NCBI RefSeq assembly: GCF_001548035.1
Contig: NZ_AP014723.1
Location: forward strand, 1,178,001-1,242,000
Source: Sulfurospirillum sp. UCH001
GTDB lineage: Bacteria; Campylobacterota; Campylobacteria; Campylobacterales; Sulfurospirillaceae
Reading direction: 5' to 3'
DNA: 64,000 nt
Of the stretch, positions 34,063 to 42,203 are shown in pieces. A program made the position numbers and the translations under genes. Every line of letters begins with the position of its first letter. The stretch's first letter is position 1. The notes under the pieces are model-generated. The model was not told the DNA's origin. It was given only the letters and a program-made list of their open reading frames with translations, and did not search any database.

Positions 34063-35291
34063 AGCTCTCCCGTGTAGATGGAAGTGTCAAATAGGGTGGG
34101 TTGAATGACGTTTGAGCCTTGATGAATGAGGGCTAGTTTGATCTTCTCTTCATACAGGCTTGTGCTTCTATGAAAATCTTTTCCCGCAATGATGAAGTAG
34201 CGTGCTTTCTTGAGTGAAATTTTAAGCTTAACAAGGTCTTCAAAGCTTAGTTGTTTAAAACGTCTTGCTTGTAAAATCTTCAAAGCTCCTCTGATGCCAA
34301 TGCCTGGGATGCGCACAAGTATCTCTTGTGGTGCCTTGTTTACATCGATAGGAAAAAGATGAAGGTTTGAAAGTGCCCAAAAGGTTTTTGGGTCAAACTG
34401 GATATCGAGGTTTTGGTTTTCACTGAGTATCTCATCGTACGAAAAGCCATAAAAACGCAGTAACCAATCTGCTTGATATAGCCTGTGTTCTCTAAGTAGT
34501 GGCGGTTTTGAAAGCTCAGGTACAGGCAGATGCTTGTGGTTGTTCACTGCGATGTATGCGGAGTAATAGACTCGCTTTAGCAGTGCTTTTTGATAAAGCG
34601 ATGAGGAGAGTTTGAGGATCTCAAAGTCACTCTCTCCTGTAGCCCCGATAATCATCTGTGTACTCATAGAGATAGGCTTAGCATTTCTTTGCATCGTGAT
34701 GTCACGCGCGTGTTTAAGTGGTGAAAGGAGCTTTTCTTTTGTTTTATCGGGTGCAAGAAGGGCGAGGCTCTTGGAGCTAGGAAGTTCGATGTTAGAGCTG
34801 ACACGATGTGCTAAAAGGGTGGCTTCTTCGATGAGTTCCTTGGATGCACCAGGGATGAGTTTTACATGAATGTAGCCGTTAAATCGGTATTCATGACGCA
34901 AAATACGCAAGGTTTGAAGCAGTAAACTCATCGTATGGTCTTCATTTTTGATAATGCCAGAGCTTAAAAACAGTCCTTCGATGTAGTTACGCTTATAAAA
35001 ATTGATGGTTAAGTCGGCAAGCTCACGAGGCGTAAATGCAGAACGTGGAATGTCATTGCTCACACGATTAATGCAGTAAGCACAGTCGTAGATACAGACG
35101 TTGGAAAGTAAGACTTTAAGAAGCGATACGCAGCGTCCATCACTGGTAAAACTGTGGCAAATGCCACTGTTATGGGTACAGCCAAGTTCGCCCGTTTTGT
35201 AGTTGTTATCACTGCCACTGGATGAGCAGGAAACATCGTACTTGGCACTGCTGGCTAAGATAGAGAGTTTGTCTTGTATCGTCATTTTCAT
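34059..35291 (-). CDS. TIGR03916-type radical SAM protein, putative DNA repair/modification
   Basis: 410 residues. Radical SAM cluster motif NVCIYDCAYC (C66, C70, C73), preceded by a conserved Cys-rich lead (C22, C38, C45, C54 in GICHSFTSDGRC) that may hold a second metal site. A C-terminal helix-hairpin-helix (LVRIPGIGIRGALKILQARRF, split here as PGIG and GALKIL around residues 325-345) points to DNA or RNA binding. The chemistry is unknown; by analogy with spore photoproduct lyase, repair of a damaged base by a 5'-deoxyadenosyl radical is one idea. Overlaps its TIGR03915 partner by 4 bp. Confidence 0.87.
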   Translation of the reverse strand: MKMTIQDKLSILASSAKYDVSCSSSGSDNNYKTGELGCTHNSGICHSFTSDGRCVSLLKVLLSNVCIYDCAYCINRVSNDIPRSAFTPRELADLTINFYKRNYIEGLFLSSGIIKNEDHTMSLLLQTLRILRHEYRFNGYIHVKLIPGASKELIEEATLLAHRVSSNIELPSSKSLALLAPDKTKEKLLSPLKHARDITMQRNAKPISMSTQMIIGATGESDFEILKLSSSLYQKALLKRVYYSAYIAVNNHKHLPVPELSKPPLLREHRLYQADWLLRFYGFSYDEILSENQNLDIQFDPKTFWALSNLHLFPIDVNKAPQEILVRIPGIGIRGALKILQARRFKQLSFEDLVKLKISLKKARYFIIAGKDFHRSTSLYEEKIKLALIHQGSNVIQPTLFDTSIYTGEL

Positions 35292-35367
35292 ACAGTAATA
35301 GTATGATTTTTTAAAATGAGGTCACGAAAATATTTCAAAATGAAATATGAAAGGCAAAAGAAGTGGT

Positions 35368-35388
35368 AGAGCCTAATAGATAGGCTCT
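35368..35388 (-). terminator. terminator of the nitroreductase gene
   Basis: AGAGCCTA and TAGGCTCT form an 8-bp stem with a 5-nt loop just after the nitroreductase stop on the minus strand, followed by ACCACTTCTTTTG. It suggests the radical SAM pair has its own promoter. Confidence 0.6.
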
Positions 35389-35397
35389 GTAAGTGTT

Positions 35398-36027
35398 TTA
35401 TTTGATAAATTCAACCGCTTCGTTAAATGGCACTCTAAGTTGAGTAGATTGTGGGTTGATGCGGTAGCCAAAAGGCAGTACGAGTGCAAGTTGGAATTTA
35501 CTGGTATCGAGTCCTAAAACATCTTCAACTTTCTCTTTCTCAAAGCCTTCAATAGGGCATGAATCAATACCGATATACGCTGCTGCAGTCATCATATTGC
35601 CCGCTGCGATATAACATTGACGTGCTGTCCATGCAAGAATGTTTTGATCTGAACTTAGGGTTTCTTTTAGGTGGTTTGCGTAGAGATTGATGTAAAAGTC
35701 TTTTTTTTCTTGTGGCATGTCACGTCTTCCAAAGCGTTTTTGTGGGATGCCGCTTTCTACTTTTACGGCGTCAATCGCTGCAAGAACAAGGACAAGGTGT
35801 GAACATGTTGTGATTTGTGGTTGGTCCCAACAAAATGGTCGAAGTTTTGCTTTAAGCTCTTTATTGGTAATCACTAGGAATTTCCATGGCTCCATACCAA
35901 AAGAAGAGGGTGACTTATGACCAGCTTCTAGGATAAAGTTGATTTGCTCATCGTTAATTTTTTTTGTATCGTCAAACACTTTACACGCATGTCTAAAATT
36001 CATCGCTTTTGAAAAATCGTTTTGCAT
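35398..36027 (-). CDS. nitroreductase family NAD(P)H-dependent flavoprotein
   Basis: 209 residues from the ATG at 36027, which has AAGGAG 5 nt upstream; the frame is open further upstream but without support. FRHACKVFDDTKKINDEQI and GHKSPSSFGMEPWKFLVI at the N-terminus form the FMN phosphate site of the NfsB/oxygen-insensitive nitroreductase fold. QCYIAAGNMMTAAAYIGIDSCPIEGFE is the dimer and cofactor helix. Such enzymes reduce quinones, nitroaromatics or flavins; substrate not known. It lies 82 bp after phrB on the same strand. Confidence 0.9.
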   Translation of the reverse strand: MQNDFSKAMNFRHACKVFDDTKKINDEQINFILEAGHKSPSSFGMEPWKFLVITNKELKAKLRPFCWDQPQITTCSHLVLVLAAIDAVKVESGIPQKRFGRRDMPQEKKDFYINLYANHLKETLSSDQNILAWTARQCYIAAGNMMTAAAYIGIDSCPIEGFEKEKVEDVLGLDTSKFQLALVLPFGYRINPQSTQLRVPFNEAVEFIK

Positions 36028-36109
36028 TCTAACTCCTTGTGATGTTGTTGGAAAATTATAGTGACTTAAAACTTTATTTACCCTTACGATACTTTTGGTA
36101 AGTAATGCA

Positions 36110-37459
36110 TTAAGCAAAGCAAGATAAGAAACGTTTTCGTGCGCTGTCATGCCCTATAATAGGTCTTGGATAACCTGCAATATCTTGTGTCATGAAGTAC
36201 GCTTCTTTATGCAGTAATGCTGCTGGAATACTTTGAAGCTGTGGCAAAAAGCGTTTGATGTAGCGCGCCTCTTTGTCAAACTTCAACGACTGAGAGTAAG
36301 GGTTAAATATCCTAAAATAGGGCTGTGGGTCTATGCCTGTACCCGCACACCATTGCCATGAAAGAACATTCGCACTCGCATCATAGTCCAAAAGGTGTTT
36401 TGCAAAAAACGCCTCGCCTTGTTGCCACGGCAGCATCAAGTGTTTTGTAAAAAATGAGCCTACGACCATACGAGCACGGTTGTGCATCACTCCCGTTGTT
36501 AGAAGTTCCATCACCGCAGCATCGACAAGTGGGTAACCCGTTTGTGCATTGATGAAGCGCTTATAGGCTTCTGTGTCGTTTGAAGTTGGCGGGTTGTATT
36601 TGTAATTCTCCCAAGCAAGCTTTGGAAAGTGGTAGAGCAAATAGGCATAAAACTCTCTAAAAATAAGTTGTCTAAAGAACGGTTCTGTCTCATGCCCTTG
36701 TGCTTTTAGCTGAACTAGAAAACGTACCACTTCACGTATGGAGATGGTACCAAAACGCAGGTGAACACTCAGATGAGATGCGGCATCGATGTCTAGAAAA
36801 TCTCTCTCTATAGCATACTTGTCTATCTTCGGTGCAAAGCGTTCAAGTGTTTTTTGAGGGCTTAAAAGCTCTACATTTGTACGCTCAAAGCCTAGCGCAT
36901 CTAGCGTAAGAGGTAAGGAAGTTTTTACTCCATCTTTTATACTCCAAAGTACGCTATAGTCGAATGTAGAAAGGCGTTGTTCACCTCTTTTATAGCCCAA
37001 TACATAAAATTTTGTGTAAAGTTCTTTGCAAGCCCTATAATAGGGCGTAAACACAAGGTAAGGTGTACCATCTTTTTTAAGCACTTCCATCGGCTCAAAA
37101 AGGTAACAGTCATTGAGCGGGTAAAAGCTTAGTAACTCCGCTATCTCCTCATCACGCTTTCTTGCATAGCTATCATAGTCCACACTCACATACACCTCAC
37201 CAAAGCCTAAGGCTTTAAGGTAGGTAAAGACTTCAAGAGGTGTGCCATAAAAGATGGCAAGATCAAGCCCTAAAGCTTGAAGCTCTGCTTTGAGCTTAGT
37301 TACTTGCTCAAAAATGAATGAAATTCTTTTATCGTCCTTTTCAAGTGTGTTTAAAATGTTCGTGTCAAAGATAAAAATAGGCAGAACTTCGCCCTCTGTG
37401 GCTAAAAGCATCGAGTCATCAACACGCAGGTCGCGCCTAAACCATAACACTTTTTTCAT
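36110..37459 (-). CDS. phrB: deoxyribodipyrimidine photolyase
   Basis: 449 residues. N-terminal antenna domain (KKVLWFRRDLRVDDSMLL) and C-terminal FAD domain with FRQLIFREFYAYLL, TGYPLVDAAVMELLTTG, MHNRARMVVGSFF, LLDYDASANVLSWQWCAGTG and the final RIFNPYSQSLKFD. Uses blue or near-UV light to split cyclobutane pyrimidine dimers in DNA. Its start is 2 bp after the stop of a TudS-YbgA fusion gene, and the two form an operon, as ybgA-phr do in Escherichia coli. Confidence 0.96.
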   Translation of the reverse strand: MKKVLWFRRDLRVDDSMLLATEGEVLPIFIFDTNILNTLEKDDKRISFIFEQVTKLKAELQALGLDLAIFYGTPLEVFTYLKALGFGEVYVSVDYDSYARKRDEEIAELLSFYPLNDCYLFEPMEVLKKDGTPYLVFTPYYRACKELYTKFYVLGYKRGEQRLSTFDYSVLWSIKDGVKTSLPLTLDALGFERTNVELLSPQKTLERFAPKIDKYAIERDFLDIDAASHLSVHLRFGTISIREVVRFLVQLKAQGHETEPFFRQLIFREFYAYLLYHFPKLAWENYKYNPPTSNDTEAYKRFINAQTGYPLVDAAVMELLTTGVMHNRARMVVGSFFTKHLMLPWQQGEAFFAKHLLDYDASANVLSWQWCAGTGIDPQPYFRIFNPYSQSLKFDKEARYIKRFLPQLQSIPAALLHKEAYFMTQDIAGYPRPIIGHDSARKRFLSCFA

Positions 37460-37461
37460 GC

Positions 37462-38409
37462 TTATTTGCCTTCTTGTATGGTTGATCGAAGCGCTAAGTC
37501 TTTAGGGTAGGGGTTCAAAAACTTCTGCCCAAGAAGATAATGTATTTCATACTTTTTAGCTAAAAATTCGATGGTATTCATAACTGCTATAAGCGGAACT
37601 ATCTCATCTCTAAACTCTTCAATTTGCATATGTAGTGCCTGTTTCTCAACACTTGTAAGCTCTTTTTTAAAGAAGCCCACCATGTGTTGCAGGACATTGA
37701 CCGTTTTGGCGATGGTGCTTTTATGTGCGATAGTCTTTTTAAAAAGTGTGATGTACTCTTGTGTGAGCTCACTAAGGCTTTTTTTCTCATGGTTGGCGAC
37801 TATCTTTCCTAAAAGACGGTAATTGCCCTCATGCTTGCTTTGCAGTAAAAATTTATAAGCGGTATGAAACGCCACAAGTTCATTCATGGTTTTGATGTGG
37901 TTTTGAAGCCTCGTAGCATCATGGTACGCAAAGAGTTGCATCACAAAGTTTTCCCTAAGCCAAGGGTCTAAAAGTCGCGCCTCTTCTTCTATAGGAAAGT
38001 CTACAAAATGCTCCTTGCAAAGTGCGGCGAAGAGTCCATCTTTTTTCCCTTCGCTCATCTCTTTAAAGTAGTACTTTGTACTTCCAAGTCCACAACTCGG
38101 TGACTTTGACTTTAGGATGATGCCACAGAGCTCTTCTTGCTTGATTTTTGCTAGTTCATGTTCCATCGCTGTGTTCATAGCACTTGTAACATCTGCTTTT
38201 GAAAAAACGGTGATGACTTTTTTTTGCTCATTTTCAAGCACAATGCGAATCGTCTCACGAGGTGTTCCAAAGGCTAAATGCTCAGGGCAAAAAGGAATAA
38301 ATGAAGCATATTTGCCAAGCTTATCGGTGATAAATCGATCTCTTTGACCCGTTTTATCGTAACGGATTTGCTCGCCTAGTAAACAGGCTGAAACGGCTAT
38401 CTTGAGCAT
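37462..38409 (-). CDS. TudS (DUF523)-YbgA (DUF1722) fusion, RudS-type 4-thiouridine desulfidase candidate
   Basis: 315 residues. Domain 1 (1-150) is DUF523/TudS: three Cys that would hold a [4Fe-4S] cluster are C9 (VSACLLG), C41 (PFCPEHL) and C106 (SKSPSCG). Domain 2 (about 175-300) is DUF1722/YbgA with NELVAFHTAYKFLL and a later YxxxF pattern. Fusions of this kind (RudS) have been reported to remove sulfur from 4-thiouridine in tRNA, the near-UV sensor base. Placement directly upstream of photolyase fits a light-response operon. A TATAAT inside a 19-bp palindrome lies at its promoter. Confidence 0.85.
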   Translation of the reverse strand: MLKIAVSACLLGEQIRYDKTGQRDRFITDKLGKYASFIPFCPEHLAFGTPRETIRIVLENEQKKVITVFSKADVTSAMNTAMEHELAKIKQEELCGIILKSKSPSCGLGSTKYYFKEMSEGKKDGLFAALCKEHFVDFPIEEEARLLDPWLRENFVMQLFAYHDATRLQNHIKTMNELVAFHTAYKFLLQSKHEGNYRLLGKIVANHEKKSLSELTQEYITLFKKTIAHKSTIAKTVNVLQHMVGFFKKELTSVEKQALHMQIEEFRDEIVPLIAVMNTIEFLAKKYEIHYLLGQKFLNPYPKDLALRSTIQEGK

Positions 38410-38426
38410 GAAACTCCTTTAAAAAA

Positions 38427-38445
38427 AGCTATAAGTATTATAGCT
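38427..38445 (-). promoter_or_regulatory. 19-bp palindrome overlapping the promoter of the rudS-like/phrB operon
   Basis: AGCTATAA-GTA-TTATAGCT is a perfect 8-3-8 inverted repeat. On the minus strand it contains TATAAT (38442-38437), 28 bp ahead of the ATG. A dimeric repressor bound there would block RNA polymerase. Confidence 0.6.
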
Positions 38446-38595
38446 ATTCTTTTGATAAAAGGCTTATTCAGATTGAATGATTATAAAAATTTAAAGCTTT
38501 ATATGATGTGATTAGGAAATACCGTAAATTACATTATTATGTGAGTAAATAAACAAATATAATAATAGTTGAGAATGATGATTTTATTAAAAGAT

Positions 38596-38630
38596 AAAAG
38601 GGAGTAAGGATTTTGACCTTACGCCCTTTT
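38596..38630 (-). terminator. terminator of the ior-paaK operon
   Basis: AAAAGGG-a-GTAAGG, loop of 7, CCTTAC-g-CCCTTTT: a 13-bp stem with one mismatch, ending 4 bp past the paaK stop. On the minus strand the 3' arm continues as TTTTATCTTTTAATAAAAT. Confidence 0.75.
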
Positions 38631-38633
38631 AAT

Positions 38634-39932
38634 TTACTTCGGTCGTTTATCGACCACTCTCACTGCTTTTCCCTCACTTCGTTGAAGCGATTTTGGCGCA
38701 ACGAGTTTGACTTCAACATTGATGTAGAGGTTGTTTAAAAGAGCGTGCTCAAGGTTTTTCTTGAGACTTCCCAAGTAGCTTACATCATCGCTTATAAGGT
38801 GTTCATCAAGTTCGATATCGATTTCGAGTTTATCGAGGTAACCTTTTTTATCGGCGATGATTTGGTAGTTCAGCGTGATGCCTTCTTGTTTGGAAAGTAC
38901 GTGTTCTATTTGTGATGGGAAGACGTTCACTCCGTTGATAAGAAGCATGTCATCACTTCGTCCTACGATGCTCTCAATGCGACCGATGGTTCTACCACAA
39001 CGGCATGGAATGCGTGTGAGAGAGGTGATGTCACCCGTTCGGTAGCGAATGATCGGCAAGCCTTGTTTGGTCAGCGTGGTGATGACAAGCTCGCCACGTG
39101 TGCCCTCTGGTAGGACTTCACCAGTTTCAGGGTTGATGATCTCAGGGTAGAAGTGGTCTTCGTGAATGTGAAGCAGGTTTGAGTGCTTACAGTTACACGC
39201 CACACCCGGTCCTATGATCTCGGAGAGTCCATAAATCTCATGGTAGTCTATGCCCCAAATATGGGCTATCTCGTTTTTAAGCCCTTCGCTGGTTGGCTCA
39301 GCCCCAAAAAATCCCACACGTAGTTTGAAATCTTTTTGGATGTCATACCCCTCAGCTATTGCCACTTCTGCCATATGTAGCGTAAACGAAGGCGTTGCAG
39401 TCAACACGGTTGCGCCAAAGTCTTTGAGGAGCAAGAGTTGACGAGAGGTAAAGCCAGTGGAGCTTGGAATGACGGCGATTTTCATACGTTCAGCGGCATT
39501 ATGAAAGCCAAGACCACCCGTGAAAAGCCCATAACCATGTGAGTTTTGCATGATGTCTTGACAGGTTACGCCACCCATCGTAAAAGCACGCTCCATCACT
39601 TCTGCCCAGATGTCCATGTCGTGCTCAGTATAGCCCACAACGGTAGGCTTTCCTGTTGTTCCACTGGAACTGTGGATACGTACGATTTGGTCCATATCGA
39701 CCGAAAACATACCAAAGGGGTAGTTGTCGCGCAGGTCTTTTTTCTTGGTAAAAGGAAGTTTAGCAAGGTCTTCTAAACTCTTGACATCCTGTGGTAAAAC
39801 ACCGTGCTCGTCAAACTTTTTTTTGTAAAAAGGGACGAGATGGTAAACCCTAAGAAGCGTCTCTTTGAGATGTTTGAGTTGCCACGCTTGAAGCTCATCA
39901 CGGCACAAGCTTTCATTTTTACTAAACGTCAT
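38634..39932 (-). CDS. paaK: phenylacetate-CoA ligase family protein, copy 2
   Basis: 432 residues. Adenylate-forming ligase with the P-loop [33 protein letters not shown] and YRTGDIT as core motifs, PCRCGRT as the Cys-rich element of archaeal/anaerobic PaaK proteins, and a C-terminal [15 protein letters not shown]. It joins an aryl acid such as phenylacetate to CoA with ATP, or runs in reverse to make ATP. A close paralogue lies two genes upstream. Last gene of the iorAB operon; ends at a terminator. Confidence 0.92.
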   Translation of the reverse strand: MTFSKNESLCRDELQAWQLKHLKETLLRVYHLVPFYKKKFDEHGVLPQDVKSLEDLAKLPFTKKKDLRDNYPFGMFSVDMDQIVRIHSSSGTTGKPTVVGYTEHDMDIWAEVMERAFTMGGVTCQDIMQNSHGYGLFTGGLGFHNAAERMKIAVIPSSTGFTSRQLLLLKDFGATVLTATPSFTLHMAEVAIAEGYDIQKDFKLRVGFFGAEPTSEGLKNEIAHIWGIDYHEIYGLSEIIGPGVACNCKHSNLLHIHEDHFYPEIINPETGEVLPEGTRGELVITTLTKQGLPIIRYRTGDITSLTRIPCRCGRTIGRIESIVGRSDDMLLINGVNVFPSQIEHVLSKQEGITLNYQIIADKKGYLDKLEIDIELDEHLISDDVSYLGSLKKNLEHALLNNLYINVEVKLVAPKSLQRSEGKAVRVVDKRPK

Positions 39933-39935
39933 GAC

Positions 39936-40370
39936 TTACTCGTAAAAATGTTTAGCTTGAACGATCTCAATGTTTTTGGCTTGCAATGCAGCAATGGCAT
40001 CGTTAAAGCGATCTTTGTCAACACTGAAGATAAAAATACCCGTGCTTGCTTCATAGAAACTGTAGGTATAAAGGATGTTAATGCCTTCATTTGAGAGGGC
40101 ACTGACCGCCTTGTCAAAGCTTCCTACCACGTCTTCGATTTTAACACCAAAAACATCGGTAAAGCGCACGCTAAAGCCTTCATCTTCAAGCACAGCTTTG
40201 GCTTTTTCAGGATTGTCCACGATGGTTCTAACCAACCCAAAATCGGTTGAATCTGCAAGTAAAATAGACTTGATTGAGATGCCATTTTTAGAAAGGATGT
40301 GAGTTAAAACAGAGAGTTCACCCGCTTTATTTTCTAGAAAAATCGTAAGTTGTTTGATGTTGCATTTCAT
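39936..40370 (-). CDS. tandem ACT domain protein
   Basis: 144 residues with two ACT domains: KQLTIFLENKAGELSVLTHIL (about 6-26) and a second from DVFGVKIEDVVGSFDKAVSAL. ACT domains bind amino acids as allosteric effectors. The gene sits between two paaK copies, as often seen for this family in anaerobes, so it probably senses an aromatic or branched amino acid for the operon enzymes. It abuts the copy-1 paaK (1-bp overlap) and ends 4 bp before copy 2. Confidence 0.9.
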   Translation of the reverse strand: MKCNIKQLTIFLENKAGELSVLTHILSKNGISIKSILLADSTDFGLVRTIVDNPEKAKAVLEDEGFSVRFTDVFGVKIEDVVGSFDKAVSALSNEGINILYTYSFYEASTGIFIFSVDKDRFNDAIAALQAKNIEIVQAKHFYE

Positions 40371-41668
40371 TAAAGACTCCTTTTATCGATGACACGCACG
40401 GCTTTGCCGACACTGCGCTCTATAGTTCTTGGCTCAACAAGTTTGATCTCTGCGTTAATGTAGAGGTTATTGAGCAATTCATGTTGAATTTTTTTCTTCA
40501 AGGCTTCAAGCTGTCCGATACTGTCTAATGGCATATCTTCGGTGACTTCAACCATGATCTCGAGTTTATCGAGGTAGCCTTTTTTATCGGCGATGATTTG
40601 GTAGTTCAGGGTAATGCCTTCGATGTTAGAGAGGACATGTTCCACTTGTGATGGGAAGACATTGACGCCATTAACGATGAGCATGTCATCCACGCGTCCC
40701 ATTACACTTTTCATGCGCACATGCGTTCTACCGCACCTACATGGTGTTCTATCCAAAGAGGTGATGTCACCTGTGCGGTAGCGGATGATCGGAAACGCTT
40801 GTTTGGTAAGGCTAGTGATGACGAGTTCACCTTTTTCGCCAAACGGCAAGACTTCAAGTGTTTTAGGGTCGATGATCTCAGGGTAGAAGTGATCTTCAAA
40901 GATATGAAGGTCTTTACTCTCAAAACAGTTTGCAGAAACACCAGGGCCTATGATCTCAGAAAGACCGTAAATCTCGCAGTAGTGAATGCCCCAAACACGG
41001 GCTACTTCTTCTTTGAGTCCTAGACTGGTTGGCTCAGCGCCAAAGATGCCGCATTTGAGTTTGAAATCGTTTTGGATGTCATAACCCTCTGCGATGGCAG
41101 CTTCCGCCATATGAAGTGCAAAAGAAGGTGTAGAAGTAAGGACAGTTGCTTCAAAGTCTTTCATAAGCATCAGTTGTCGAGAGGTAAAACCACCTGAACT
41201 TGGTACAACCGTAGCGCCTACCGTTTCAGCACCGTAGTGAAGCCCTAGACCACCTGTAAAAAGACCGTAGCCATAAGCATTGTGCGATGTATCTTCGCTG
41301 GTAACACCTGCCATCGTAAAGACACGCGCCATGACTTCATTCCATGTGTCAAGATCGGCTTTGGTGTAGCCAACAACAGTTGGTTTCCCTGTTGTTCCGC
41401 TACTGCTATGCACACGTACAACTGCATCTTTTTTTACAGCAAAGAGTCCAAAAGGGTAGTTGTCACGCAAGTCTTGTTTTTTCGTAAACGGCAATTTTGA
41501 GATGTCCTCGATGGACGTAATATCAGCAGGTGTAATGCCAAGCTCTGCAAACTTCCTTTGGTAAAATGGTACATTGGCATAGACACGTGCAACGGTGTCT
41601 TGAAGCCTTTGCGTTTGAAGCTCACTTAGCTTATGGCGTGGTAATGTCTCTTCCTTTGACCAGATCAT
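40370..41668 (-). CDS. paaK: phenylacetate-CoA ligase family protein, copy 1
   Basis: 432 residues, the same length as copy 2 and collinear with it ([54 protein letters not shown]). The two diverge mostly in surface segments and in the C-terminal lid, so different acyl specificity is likely, for example phenylacetate against indoleacetate or hydroxyphenylacetate. Its start overlaps the iorB stop by 4 bp. Confidence 0.92.
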   Translation of the reverse strand: MIWSKEETLPRHKLSELQTQRLQDTVARVYANVPFYQRKFAELGITPADITSIEDISKLPFTKKQDLRDNYPFGLFAVKKDAVVRVHSSSGTTGKPTVVGYTKADLDTWNEVMARVFTMAGVTSEDTSHNAYGYGLFTGGLGLHYGAETVGATVVPSSGGFTSRQLMLMKDFEATVLTSTPSFALHMAEAAIAEGYDIQNDFKLKCGIFGAEPTSLGLKEEVARVWGIHYCEIYGLSEIIGPGVSANCFESKDLHIFEDHFYPEIIDPKTLEVLPFGEKGELVITSLTKQAFPIIRYRTGDITSLDRTPCRCGRTHVRMKSVMGRVDDMLIVNGVNVFPSQVEHVLSNIEGITLNYQIIADKKGYLDKLEIMVEVTEDMPLDSIGQLEALKKKIQHELLNNLYINAEIKLVEPRTIERSVGKAVRVIDKRSL

Positions 41669-42201
41669 TTCCCAGCCTTTGCATCATTAATGCCTTGGTG
41701 AAGTACCGCAATGTTTTGCTCCGCTACTTTAGCATTCATTATAGTAATTGCCTCCTCAATTTCTTTTTCTGAAAATGGAAAATGAGGATCAAGCGCGAGC
41801 GTAGCTCCTAGCATATAGACGTTTAGCGCATCTATAGGAAACTCTTTCGCTTTTGCTTTTTTGAAAGCATCAATGGTGTGTGTTTCAAAGTCAACTTTTG
41901 GAAATTTTTTAGTTGCGTTAACAACAATCGTTCCTTTGTCTTTATTAAGGTACTGAATGTTACGAAGCGCTTCGTTCCCCTCTAATGCTATGAGAAGATC
42001 TGCTTGTCCTTCATCAATCGCTGGAGCGTAAAAATCGCCGATTTTGACATAACACGAAACGGAGCCACCACGTTGACTCATACCATGATTTTCCGTACCT
42101 AAGCATTTTTGGTTTTTAATAGCAGAGGCGATACTCAAAACTTTAACCAAGAAAACAGCACCTTGCCCGCCGATACCTGCGATAACGATTTGATATTTCA
42201 T
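41665..42201 (-). CDS. iorB: indolepyruvate ferredoxin oxidoreductase, beta subunit
   Basis: 178 residues. [18 protein letters not shown] (gamma domain of 2-oxoacid:ferredoxin oxidoreductases, about 5-22), [21 protein letters not shown] and [22 protein letters not shown] are the family motifs. With IorA it oxidatively decarboxylates aryl pyruvates (transamination products of Phe, Tyr, Trp) to aryl-acetyl-CoA with reduced ferredoxin. Starts 2 bp after the iorA stop. Confidence 0.94.
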   Translation of the reverse strand: MKYQIVIAGIGGQGAVFLVKVLSIASAIKNQKCLGTENHGMSQRGGSVSCYVKIGDFYAPAIDEGQADLLIALEGNEALRNIQYLNKDKGTIVVNATKKFPKVDFETHTIDAFKKAKAKEFPIDALNVYMLGATLALDPHFPFSEKEIEEAITIMNAKVAEQNIAVLHQGINDAKAGK

Positions 42202-42203
42202 GG

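Noticed and set aside
36028-36150. Upstream extension of the nitroreductase frame
   Set aside because: The internal ATG at 36027 has AAGGAG and starts where the family normally begins; the extension reads into the end of phrB.
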